Assembly (NCBI GenBank): GCA_004352715.1
Contig: SCFE01000030.1
Coordinates: forward strand, 1,694,074-1,758,073
DNA: 64,000 nt
Reading direction: 5' to 3'
From: Hofstenia miamia
Taxonomy: Eukaryota > Xenacoelomorpha > Acoela
The translations under genes and the position numbers were made by a program. Position 1 is the stretch's first letter, and the number at the start of each line of letters is the position of its first letter. The notes below the pieces were generated by a model. It was not told the DNA's origin, searched no databases, and was given only the letters and a program-made list of their open reading frames with translations. Of the stretch, positions 16,256 to 25,510 are shown in pieces.

Positions 16256-17255
16256 NNNNNNNNNNNNNNNNNNNNNNNNNNNNNNNNNNNNNNNNNNNNN
16301 NNNNNNNNNNNNNNNNNNNNNNNNNNNNNNNNNNNNNNNNNNNNNNNNNNNNNNNNNNNNNNNNNNNNNNNNNNNNNNNNNNNNNNNNNNNNNNNNNNNN
16401 NNNNNNNNNNNNNNNNNNNNNNNNNNNNNNNNNNNNNNNNNNNNNNNNNNNNNNNNNNNNNNNNNNNNNNNNNNNNNNNNNNNNNNNNNNNNNNNNNNNN
16501 NNNNNNNNNNNNNNNNNNNNNNNNNNNNNNNNNNNNNNNNNNNNNNNNNNNNNNNNNNNNNNNNNNNNNNNNNNNNNNNNNNNNNNNNNNNNNNNNNNNN
16601 NNNNNNNNNNNNNNNNNNNNNNNNNNNNNNNNNNNNNNNNNNNNNNNNNNNNNNNNNNNNNNNNNNNNNNNNNNNNNNNNNNNNNNNNNNNNNNNNNNNN
16701 NNNNNNNNNNNNNNNNNNNNNNNNNNNNNNNNNNNNNNNNNNNNNNNNNNNNNNNNNNNNNNNNNNNNNNNNNNNNNNNNNNNNNNNNNNNNNNNNNNNN
16801 NNNNNNNNNNNNNNNNNNNNNNNNNNNNNNNNNNNNNNNNNNNNNNNNNNNNNNNNNNNNNNNNNNNNNNNNNNNNNNNNNNNNNNNNNNNNNNNNNNNN
16901 NNNNNNNNNNNNNNNNNNNNNNNNNNNNNNNNNNNNNNNNNNNNNNNNNNNNNNNNNNNNNNNNNNNNNNNNNNNNNNNNNNNNNNNNNNNNNNNNNNNN
17001 NNNNNNNNNNNNNNNNNNNNNNNNNNNNNNNNNNNNNNNNNNNNNNNNNNNNNNNNNNNNNNNNNNNNNNNNNNNNNNNNNNNNNNNNNNNNNNNNNNNN
17101 NNNNNNNNNNNNNNNNNNNNNNNNNNNNNNNNNNNNNNNNNNNNNNNNNNNNNNNNNNNNNNNNNNNNNNNNNNNNNNNNNNNNNNNNNNNNNNNNNNNN
17201 NNNNNNNNNNNNNNNNNNNNNNNNNNNNNNNNNNNNNNNNNNNNNNNNNNNNNNN
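16256..17255. other. assembly gap (1,000 N)
   Basis: Exactly 1,000 N after a TA microsatellite, probably a nominal gap size. It hides internal sequence of the Polinton-like element. Confidence 0.95.
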
Positions 17256-17920
17256 TTTCATTCTTTTGGTTGTTGCAGCAACCATTAACATCATAATAAC
17301 AACCATTAATACTAATTTGAGCAACTAAAAATGTTATAATTTTAGATTCAAGCAGATGCTTGCAAATAGAACTCACTTCATCATTTTGATTACTAGATCA
17401 TTTTTATATAAAGAACGGAATTGCAAAAAGCCTTTTTGAAATATTAAATTTGTGAAAATTTATAATATACTTGGTAAGCGAATTTTCAAAATAATTTATT
17501 CATGAATATGTGGCCACCTTCAAATTATCTGTCAGATAAAAAAGTTACATTTGAGCAGAAGAGATTCTTTACGATTTAAAAAAGTATTATTTCAAAATTA
17601 TACTTAGCTTTAAAAGTTTAAATTTTTGTTAAATTTGGCAGATTTTTAAGCTTATTGTTATCATTTAAAATTAAGACATTCATTCAAAATTTCAGCAAAT
17701 GTTGTATTTAATGTATTTATTGTATTACTGTTCTGTCCTTTGTTGGCTTTTGTTACCTTAAACAGCAATGTTTGAACTGATTATCAATATAAATTTGATG
17801 TATTGCATATAAAAGTAATGATAGAACAATCATGGGCAACATAAAATAACGTTTTTATGACCTAAAAATAGTGCTTTTTTATCCAGAAAAAACAACCAAA
17901 AAGCAACCTAATGTGACGTT

Positions 17921-18020
17921 GTTGGAACAACGTTGTTTAGACCAGTCAAAAGGGTACCATTTCAACGTTAAAACAACCATAAAAAAACAACTAAAAAACA
18001 ACGTTGTTTAGACCAAAATT
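17921..18020 (+). repeat. internal direct repeat containing a palindrome
   Basis: AACAACGTTGTTTAGACCA occurs twice (near 17926 and 17998), and its first twelve bases are a perfect palindrome. Downstream, AAAACATGGAAAA and TGTAAAGTCAC also recur to 18170. Their role is unknown. Confidence 0.5.
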
Positions 18021-18281
18021 TGTTATCTGGGTACAGCCCATGTAAAGTCACTAAAACAAAATAAAAGTGAAAAACATGGAAAAGTCAACAAAACAGTGAA
18101 AGCCGGAAAACCCATGTAATGTAAGCAAGTTGTGTAAAGTCACAAAATGTGTGTAAACTATAAAACATGGAAAAAGAAAACAATCGTATAAAAGTTGGTA
18201 CGAGGTGTAATGACTCCTAAAGTGTATAAGTATATTTGAAATGTACGTATATTATTTAAAGTCTTTTGTAATTGATAATTT

Positions 18282-18287
18282 TTTATT
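18282..18287 (-). promoter_or_regulatory. polyadenylation signal of the small gene
   Basis: AATAAA on the - strand, 60 bp after the stop codon. Another lies at 18298-18303. AT-richness makes chance hits common, but the position fits. Confidence 0.4.
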
Positions 18288-18346
18288 AGTATAATATTTT
18301 ATTAAAATAGTGTTACATGAGGAAAAAGCAACGATGAAAACAAAAG

Positions 18347-18911
18347 CTATATTTTTATTTTGCCAAACTCCAATACAATCCAATTTACATTATTACCACC
18401 ACCAGACGATGTTTCCATATCATCGTTGTGGAAAAGTTTTTTATTTACCAAAGTCTTGCAATTTTCACCAATCGCGTTAACATAACGTCTAGGAAGAAAA
18501 TAATAAAGCCCATTGCTGAGTTTAATCTTTACTGCGATACCATATCTCGTATTCAAATGCACCTCATCTTCGATTGTAAACCATTGTTTTTTCNNNNNNN
18601 NNNNNNNNNNNNNNNNNNNNNNNNNNNNNNNNNNNNNNNNNNNNNNNNNNNNNNTGGGAGTTGACATTGTTTAAGCGTTGTAAAACATTGTCGTCCTCAC
18701 TCATCTCGGGGATGGGGAAGACAATCGCATTGTTATTAACTGTAGGACGTCTTCATTTGTGAAGTGACTTGCGCTTTTCTTTAACTGGCGCAGGAGGAGG
18801 ATGAATCATTTCTTGTGTTAACGGATTATAACCATGCGAGGGTGGCAGAGTTGTACATAGATCATCAAACAGGGTACTCAGCAAACCGGATGTTCGCGTT
18901 TCAACAGACAT
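18347..18911 (-). pseudogene. small protein of the Polinton-like element, unrecognised family, one stop and a gap
   Basis: The ATG at 18911 opens a frame starting MSVETRTSGLLSTLFDDLCT, followed by a proline-rich basic stretch (HPPPAPVKEKRKS). An in-frame TGA follows about 59 codons in; a single C-to-T change from CGA would explain it. After 61 N the frame resumes with KKQWFTIEDEVHLNTRYG and LYYFLPRRYVNAIGE, ends in a serine/glycine/asparagine patch and VLEFGKIKI, then stops. The TRYG...FLPRRY arrangement resembles, from memory only, short proteins often found in mobile or virus-like elements of arthropods and cnidarians; a small OB-like nucleic-acid-binding fold is my guess. A TATA box lies 68 bp upstream and AATAAA about 60 bp downstream, so this is a complete gene cassette. 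The true length through the gap is unknown. Confidence 0.6.
18594..18654. other. assembly gap (61 N)
   Basis: This run of N interrupts the small gene of the Polinton-like element. Confidence 0.95.
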
Positions 18912-18978
18912 TGCCAAAAGTGAGAGACGAAATTGTGTAGAAGAAGAATAATGATTTTATCCGAAGAAATGAAGTGAA

Positions 18979-18984
18979 TATATA
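18979..18984 (-). promoter_or_regulatory. TATA box of the small gene
   Basis: TATATA on the - strand lies 68 bp before the ATG at 18911. This would place transcription start near 18950 and give a leader of about 40 nt. Confidence 0.45.
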
Positions 18985-19019
18985 GATTGACCAGCCAATG
19001 CAAATACATTTGAATTAAT

Positions 19020-19455
19020 GAAAATTAATTATTGGTTGAAAAAGTCGTGATTTGATAAACATGTTAACTATGAATTTTGATAAATGCAGTTTTTGAAAGC
19101 TTTTCCGGATTATACTGTAAGCTTCTCGAAATTATGGAAAATTAGCTTGTAATATTATGTGTTCGTATCCCGAAAGGAGTTGTTATAATATGGTATATAT
19201 TAACACGATGTAATGCAAACATTTGTGATATTATCAAAGTGAAATTACTCATACCAAAAATGGCCCTAATATGTAAATCAATTAAAAGCATTACTAATTG
19301 AAATCCATTAGTAGATATACTTAAAAATATCTGACGTCACTGAAAATCCATTAGCGGAGATGTCAATCAACTGATGAGTCACTAAAAACACTCATCAATA
19401 TCACAGAGGTCAAAATGTCAGTTTGTGAGATCAAGCCTCGTCTTCCTACACTACT
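19020..19455 (-). repeat. right terminal inverted repeat
   Basis: Reverse complement of the left arm. Differences in the outer 370 bp are limited to GACGTC versus GACAGC near 19335 and a one-base indel. Confidence 0.88.
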
Positions 19456-19461
19456 AACATC
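19456..19461 (+). repeat. target-site duplication, right
   Basis: AACATC, identical to 14773-14778. Confidence 0.85.
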
Positions 19462-19500
19462 TGTTACCACCAAGAATATTAACGTCAAACAAGTACTGTA

Positions 19501-19864
19501 CAGTAAATCCTTGTGTATAAGCTGCCCCCATGCATTTGTATAAGAGACACCCTACTCTTTGAAAATTGTTTTTTGAGTTACAGGTATAAAGCAGGTATAA
19601 ACTGCATTACCTATGCCACACTAATGTTATCCTTGCCCACATACGTTTTTCTATTAACTCAACAATTAATGGATATTTTCTAGTGTCTTATTGTTAAATA
19701 TATTGTTTTCAGCTTTTGTGCATTCTAAGAGGTACCTTAACCTTGAAATTAGTTAGAATAGAAATTTACAGATAAAATTTTTTGACTGTGTGTATAAACC
19801 GCACCACATACCTTTAAACTAAGATTTAGGTTCACAGGTTTGGCTTAAACACGAGGATTTACGG
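19501..19864. mobile_element. 364-bp MITE with TA target duplication
   Basis: The left end CAGTAAATCCTTGTGTATAAGC and the right end (reverse complement CCGTAAATCCTCGTGTTTAAGC) are inverted repeats flanked by TA on both sides, which is typical of Tc1/mariner-superfamily MITEs. Internal GTATAAACCGCACC-like motifs echo the ends. No coding capacity. A partial relative lies near 59306. Confidence 0.65.
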
Positions 19865-19871
19865 TAAACAT

Positions 19872-20160
19872 ATGTTTACTTTTAAATTAATACAATTCGT
19901 TAACAGAATAACACTAGAAATACCTTTACTCCTTGAGATTCATTTTAAATGTAGCATTTCAATTAATAAATTATATAAAAGAATGAAAAAAAATTTTACT
20001 TATGAAAATTCAAATAGACTATCAATATTTTTGGAGGTGTATATAACTGCTGTTGTTTTTAAAGAATGCATATGCAAGTAAACAAAATTTTAATTTGAGT
20101 CAATTTGACTCATTTGGTACTTCTAGCGATAATTTTAGGTGCAAATATGTAATTAGGTAT
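19872..20160. other. spacer without recognised features
   Basis: An open frame at 19872-20081 on + is AT-rich and unlike any family known to me. Confidence 0.5.
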
Positions 20161-20322
20161 TATTATTACTTTTTCACAGCTTCATACTGGTATCCCTTTC
20201 AGCACGGAGAACTCACCAGTTCCCAGTGAGTCTGAGAGCTTTCCTCAGGACTCTAGCTGTTCCTAACAATGCTGCTTCTGTGCTACTGCTCCTCCCCACT
20301 TTGGTACTCCCAACTCCTCTAA

Positions 20323-20691
20323 TTATCTCTTATGCTTCTTACTCACTGTTCCTTGTGCTCCTACAACTACTGGGACTACTTCAACTTTCTCTAACTTCCA
20401 CAGCCTTTCTATTTCCTCTGCCAACTCTCTGTACTTGTCTATCTTCTCTTTCTCCTTGCTTTCTACATTTCTGTCCTTTGGTACTGCTATGTCCATCACT
20501 GTTCCTAATCTTTTCTCTTTGTCTACCACTACTATGTCTGGCCTCTGTGCTTCTATTACCTTGCTTGTCTGGATGTTGAAGTCCCACAGTATCTTAACCT
20601 TCTCATTTTCTATGACGCCCTGTGGCTTGTGCTCATACCAGTTGTCTCCTGCTTCTAATCCATGCTGCCTGCTCAAACTCCAGTGTACCAT
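20323..20691 (-). pseudogene. R4 LINE restriction-like endonuclease
   Basis: KILWDFNIQTSKVIEAQRPD with IVVVDKEKRLGTVMDIAVP gives the PD...D catalytic arrangement. It continues to KYRELAEEIERLWK and VVPVVVGAQGTV, the conserved C-terminal tail. GTARVLRKALRLTGNW-like sequence lies further down in another frame to about 20215. Confidence 0.8.
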
Positions 20692-20874
20692 TCATCCCAC
20701 CTTGTCATGTCTGAACTTATACTCATTCTGAGCCAACTTCTCACACCCTGCTATCAGATGATCTACTGTCTCACACTCTATCTTACATAGCCTACATTCA
20801 TCACTTACTTCCATTCTTCTCTCTATATGCTTCTTCACCAAGTTTTTTCTTATTGCTTGCTCCTGTGCTGCCAC
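20692..20874 (-). pseudogene. R4 LINE zinc-knuckle region
   Basis: CRLCKIECETVDHLIAGCEK gives the C-x2-C-x8-H-x4-C knuckle that precedes the nuclease in R2/R4 elements. Confidence 0.75.
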
Positions 20875-21776
20875 TATCAGTGCTTCTGTTTCTCTTTTTA
20901 GTCTTGCCTTCTTTAGCCACTTGTTGCTTTCTTCTCAGTTACACTTTTTGTGTTCCTCCAGTATTCTTCATGCTTCACCTTCTGCCTATACCTTGTTTGT
21001 CTCTCTGATTCCATTCTACTCTGGTATGCTGCTTTCCTTTACTCTCAGTTCTTATCTTCTTTAGTTCCTTAGTGACCTCTAGTAGGGACCCTCTAGGTTG
21101 CTCTTCTACATACTCCTTTAGCCCTAGTGCTTCTGCTTTTACAGTTTCCTCTACACTCAGCAGTCGTTTCTCTCCTTTATGCCTTGCCATGTACAGCCTA
21201 TCTACATCTCCATTTAAGTTGAATGCTCTCTCTCTCTCTCTCTGCTATTATCTTCCTTGTCTCCCTGTCTAGCTCCCTCAGTTCATTCATATTCCACTTA
21301 AATATTCCTGCCGAATATCTTGACACTGGTATTGCCCATTATACTCTTCTGTCCATTCAATGCTGACTTCTGTAATACCTTCCTTACTCTCCTCTTTTAT
21401 TCTTTTTTAACCTCGTCTTTATTTCCTCATGCTCTATTCTGGTCCTTCTCTATCACTTCTAAGTACTTGTATCCCTCATTGACAACCTCAATCTTATCCA
21501 CCACTGCTTGTCCTCAAACCATCTCCATCTATACATCTGGTCATTATCACTGCTGCACACTTTTCTAATCCAAATTCCAACCCAGACTCTCTACTTGCTT
21601 CTCTAATGTTTCCACTTACTTCTGCAACATCTTCTTGAACTAGCATACATCTTCAAGTTGTCCTTGTATCATAGGCGATTCACTGCTCTACCATTCTTCT
21701 CCAAATTATACACTATACCTGTCTCCTCTAACCTTTCTGCGATAGGGATTAAGCTAACTACAAACAGTAGTGGTGC

Positions 21777-22040
21777 CTAGCTATCTCCCTGGAATATGCC
21801 TTGCCTAAACCTCAACCTGTGCTCGTCTATCTCAGTCTGCCTATTCCCACCTCCGTCTCTAGAAACTCCATTAGCCTCTAGCATCCTCAATACCCACCTA
21901 TATGATATGCTATCATATGCCTTCCTGTAGTCTATCCTTGCCATTGCTAAATAACTCTTCCTTCTACAGTTCACCACTGTCTGGTCTATTAACAACTGAT
22001 CTTTGCATCCTCTCGTTTTTGTCCTGCTCTATAACCTCTA
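21777..22040 (-). pseudogene. R4 LINE reverse transcriptase, motif A region
   Basis: KDQLLIDQTVVNCRRKSY then MARIDYRKAYDSISYRWVLR is RT motif A with its catalytic aspartate. FRQGIFQGDS is the motif B neighbourhood (QGD). A stop follows at once, and further RT sequence toward 21000 is frameshifted. Confidence 0.75.
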
Positions 22041-22049
22041 ATCATGTTT

Positions 22050-22175
22050 TTGCTTTTTTCCATTCTTCCAGCATTTTTTTCCTGTAATCCCTCTCATCTG
22101 GCATGTTTCTTCTATAACACTCTAATGCTATTCTATTTTGCTCATCTGTCCATCTGTGCCGTTTTCGATTGGTCA
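22050..22175 (-). pseudogene. R4 LINE N-terminal SANT-like domain
   Basis: RHRWTDEQNRIALECYRR followed by NMPDERDYRKKMLEEWKK gives the W-x(n)-Y-x(n)-W helix pattern of the DNA-binding domain at the N-terminus of R4 elements. After EWKKAKT the frame stops at the deletion junction. Confidence 0.65.
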
Positions 22176-22349
22176 GTGTGGATCCTATACTCATACCTCT
22201 CGAGTAAAAACTCACAATTGTGTAGCCCACCTGTTGTCCGTAGATTCTTAGCACCCTCTGACCATTTAAGGCCTGCCGGGGACTGAGGTCCTTTGCTTCT
22301 TTCCAAAAATTAAAAAAAAATGGCATATGGAGCAAATATGTGTACAATT

Positions 22350-22930
22350 TGCATTATGTAGAACTAATTAATTCATTTGTGCTGAGTCAATTTAATTACC
22401 GTGCATTTCTCCTTCAAAATATCGCAAAAATGTTCATCAATATTAAACATTTTTAACTGGTCATTTAGATCACATTAATTATATTGAAAAGCATGAGTCT
22501 ATTACGCAATTAAGATCATCATATGATATCTTAGCCCCAAGTTACTTTATTCAGTATCAATCTCTATGTATTATTCATAAATTTATTAATGAATTAAGTT
22601 CACTAAGTTTTCTCAATAATAATTATAATCAATAAAATGAATAAAACATTTTTAGTGTCAATAATCGTCAAGATGCATTTTCCTTCAGATGTTCAATTTT
22701 GTGGAATGAAAAAAATCAAACAAATTTTATGTAATAAACAAAAATTATTGGGCATAGATAATAAACTCAATGCATGGTCGAATTATTTTTAAAACTGCCC
22801 TTTAATTAATAATGCATATGTAAATAATTTTGTAAGTATTTTTGCCATGTGTTAATTTGTAGACTTTATATACATATTAGCAATAAATTTGCTTTAGCTC
22901 TTATTATTAAAGCTTTACAATGTCAAACAG
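22350..22930 (+). mobile_element. LINE 3'-end fragment, degenerate
   Basis: From about 22480 the + strand reads EKHESITQLRSSYDILAPSY and YQSLCIIHKFIN, then FRCSILWNEKN. This is the post-RT C-terminal tail pattern of CR1/L2 elements. It has stops and frame changes, and no RT catalytic motif is left. Confidence 0.5.
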
Positions 22931-23265
22931 CTATAGAAGGGAGTGATCCCTGAAGGAAACAAATTTACAAATGGAAAGACAGATTTGGCTTCAGAAGACG
23001 GCATGACGAACAATAGCAGGCAATTGTGAATGAACAAGAATTGTCTACATTGCAAGACCTATCGATCCATCTCCAAAAGAGAAGCAAGAGCTGTCGCTTA
23101 AGAGTAGAAGGATTATACAGATCGAACGATGGAAGGAGTAAATTGGCGAGTCGAGGTTTGAATCCGATCTAATAGTGCACGTATGTGGTAGCATTAACAT
23201 GACTCTGTCCAAAAATCTAGTCGAGATGCAAGGAATAAACTCAACAAACTGAGGTCAGTCAAAAT
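22931..23265. other. spacer, possibly old repeat
   Basis: Purine-rich sequence with no recognised motif. Confidence 0.4.
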
Positions 23266-23269
23266 TGTA

Positions 23270-23720
23270 ATAGTTCAATATTATTCTTGAGAGAATTATG
23301 ATATCATACAACTGCAAGTAAAGAGGGAGGGGAAGATAGTTGAGGATTTAAGACGTCCCTTGTACTGAATGCCGTCACCTAGCATCCACCTCGTTGGCCG
23401 GCGTTGGATTATTTCCAGTGATACCAAAAGGGATTTAGAGGCAGACCAGCATGGTGAACTATAAGTCATTTTAGACAAGATAGTAGGTCTAAACAAATCG
23501 ATCTTGATATTAACAGTTGCTTGGATAAAAATAGCGCGCCGAATCATTTGGAAGACTTTGTTTGCCTAAGTAACAACGCTGGAAATGTGTAAAGACCAAT
23601 CCAGACTATGAGTAATATAAATACCAAATATCTTTCATGCTATCGAGTAAATTTACTTCTTGACTGCAAAGATACAATGGTTTGTGGTTACCAGAAAGAA
23701 CTATTTAATTAGATTGAAAT
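23270..23720 (-). mobile_element. LINE fragment: RT thumb and C-terminus
   Basis: On the - strand KIFGIYITHSLDWSLHISSV is the post-palm YLGV...L-W-x2-HI motif. LFRPTILSKMTYSSPCWSAS and LEIIQRRPTRWMLG (23296-23547) are the standard C-terminal LINE segments. The catalytic palm is missing. Confidence 0.7.
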
Positions 23721-23774
23721 CAAGATTATTATTAACAGACCACTTAACAGATTGTCTAGATTTTACTGAAACTT

Positions 23775-23776
<2 letters not shown>

Positions 23777-23816
<40 letters not shown>
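23777..23816 (+). repeat. (CAA)n microsatellite at gap edge
   Basis: About 13 CAA units run into an N gap. The preceding codons (RLKSRLLLTDHLTDCLDFT) could be a LINE 3' end with a (CAA)n tail. Confidence 0.7.
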
Positions 23817-24400
23817 NNNNNNNNNNNNNNNNNNNNNNNNNNNNNNNNNNNNNNNNNNNNNNNNNNNNNNNNNNNNNNNNNNNNNNNNNNNNNNNNNNNN
23901 NNNNNNNNNNNNNNNNNNNNNNNNNNNNNNNNNNNNNNNNNNNNNNNNNNNNNNNNNNNNNNNNNNNNNNNNNNNNNNNNNNNNNNNNNNNNNNNNNNNN
24001 NNNNNNNNNNNNNNNNNNNNNNNNNNNNNNNNNNNNNNNNNNNNNNNNNNNNNNNNNNNNNNNNNNNNNNNNNNNNNNNNNNNNNNNNNNNNNNNNNNNN
24101 NNNNNNNNNNNNNNNNNNNNNNNNNNNNNNNNNNNNNNNNNNNNNNNNNNNNNNNNNNNNNNNNNNNNNNNNNNNNNNNNNNNNNNNNNNNNNNNNNNNN
24201 NNNNNNNNNNNNNNNNNNNNNNNNNNNNNNNNNNNNNNNNNNNNNNNNNNNNNNNNNNNNNNNNNNNNNNNNNNNNNNNNNNNNNNNNNNNNNNNNNNNN
24301 NNNNNNNNNNNNNNNNNNNNNNNNNNNNNNNNNNNNNNNNNNNNNNNNNNNNNNNNNNNNNNNNNNNNNNNNNNNNNNNNNNNNNNNNNNNNNNNNNNNN
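23817..24400. other. assembly gap (584 N)
   Basis: N run following the CAA repeat. Confidence 0.95.
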
Positions 24401-24870
24401 GAATTCACTTAGAGTCTAAACGGCGGGATGTGTAGCAAGAACATTAAACATTGAAAAATAAAAGGATCACACTTTCATGTAAAGTTATTTCTATTAATAA
24501 ACTATGTAAACTTTATAATACAATAGAGAAATTCAAATGTTGTCAGTTTTTATAGGGGAGATGGAGAGATGCACATTGAATTTCCATATCAGACACTAGT
24601 TCAGGTCTGAAAATGGATCAAGATATGTTGAACAAAGCCAACCCAACATACGTCGGACATTGACAAAGCATTGGCTAAATATTGAGCTGATTTGGAAGAA
24701 ATCATTCAGAAGGGAGCCACTTACATTAAAATTGAATTTTAGAACATTGATATTTGATATTTACACATTGAATATTATCAGGTATATGATTTTTATGTCA
24801 ATAAATATGCGTAAATATGTCCTAAAAATGTACTTAAAAATACCAAAATATGTCATTGAATATGTCAATT
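24401..24870. other. spacer with AATATGTC-like short repeats
   Basis: Between about 24775 and 24870, variants of AAATATGTC recur four to five times. This may be a transposon terminus with subterminal repeats. No gene is recognised. Confidence 0.4.
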
Positions 24871-24874
24871 GAAG

Positions 24875-25510
24875 ACGTAACTTCAAGTCGTCAGCAAATA
24901 AGAATGGAGTTGTAGCAAAACAGTAATTTGGCAAATCGTTTATAAAAATTAAGAAAAATAAAGGACCAAGAACAGAACCTTGAGGAACTCCACTTGTTAT
25001 ATTGGTTTGATCTGATGTTATGCCATTGAAAATTACTTTTTGTGTTCTATTCGTAAGATAATACCAGAATAATTTTAATAAATTACCTCCAACTCCAAAG
25101 TCTTTCAGTTTTTCTAATAGAACTCTATGTGAAACCTTATCAAAGGCTTTTGAAAAGTCTAAATATAGAATAAAACTATCTATATTAGCATCGAAATTAT
25201 CATAAATATTTGACCAAAATAGAAGTAATTGTGAAATAGAAGACCTATTTTTCATAAATCCATGCTGTGATTTTGAAATATTTTCACGAACTAAAGGATA
25301 AAGTCGTTTAAATATGATCTTTTCAAATATTAATGAAAGTTTTGGTAAAATGCTTATTTGTCTATAATCAATAATTTTTCTTCTTAATCCTTTCTTGTGG
25401 ATTGGATGGATAATTGCTTGTTTCCAGAGAGATGGAAATGTACCTGATATAATTATATTCTGAAATAGTTGTAAAATATGTGGTGCAAGTGCTGTTGAAA
25501 ACTTTTTCAA
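24875..25510 (-). pseudogene. LINE E2 reverse transcriptase (finger and palm only)
   Basis: One uninterrupted frame covers FSTALAPHILQLFQNIIISG, IIHPIHKKGLRRKIIDYRQI, SQHGFMKNRSSISQ, LYLDFSKAFDKVSHR (motif A), TSGVPQGSVLGPLFFLIFIN (motif B) and FLFADDLKL (motif C). Similarity ends right after FADD. Both ends are truncated, so thumb, endonuclease and tail are missing. The catalytic residues are intact. It lies directly downstream, same strand, of LINE E1. Confidence 0.82.

Larger units (their letters stand above)
14779..19455. mobile_element. Polinton/Maverick-like element with long TIRs, non-autonomous
   Basis: The 4,677-bp unit (about 1,061 of them N) is bounded by inverted repeats of about 433 bp that begin AGTAGTGTAGG, and by a perfect 6-bp duplication AACATC. 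In the family, Polintons/Mavericks have long TIRs starting AG and 6-bp target duplications, and I know of no other common animal superfamily that combines these. Full Polintons are 15-20 kb and encode DNA polymerase B, integrase, protease, ATPase and capsid proteins. None is visible here, although the 1-kb gap at 16256-17255 hides part. I therefore call it a deleted or satellite derivative. The outer 370 bp of the two arms look about 98% identical, so insertion is recent. Only one small gene (18347-18911, - strand) is credible inside. Confidence 0.78.
20170..22345 (-). mobile_element. R4-clade LINE (restriction-like endonuclease type), internally deleted
   Basis: On the - strand, from the high coordinates down, there is a SANT/Myb-like N-terminal domain, then RT motifs, a CCHC zinc knuckle, and a C-terminal restriction-like endonuclease. 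This order is that of the R2/R4 groups, which differ from CR1/Jockey LINEs by using a PD-(D/E)xK-type nuclease. The N-terminal domain joins directly to the middle of the RT near 22040, so much of the coding region is deleted, and several frames are broken. GC content is clearly higher than its surroundings. It ends near 20170 in AATAATAATA-like sequence. Confidence 0.8.

Noticed and set aside
16203-17376. Three long open frames of 358-382 codons across 16.2-17.4 kb
   Set aside because: They are almost entirely N; only IYIYIY from a TA repeat and a short flank are real sequence.
14779-19455. Interpretation of the TIR element as an integrated densovirus (similar size with terminal repeats)
   Set aside because: No NS1 helicase or VP-like reading frame is visible, and the clean 6-bp duplication with AG-starting ends fits Polintons better; the 1-kb gap leaves some doubt.
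20226-21568. Several leucine/serine-rich + strand open frames
   Set aside because: They are antisense shadows of the R4 LINE reading frames on the - strand.
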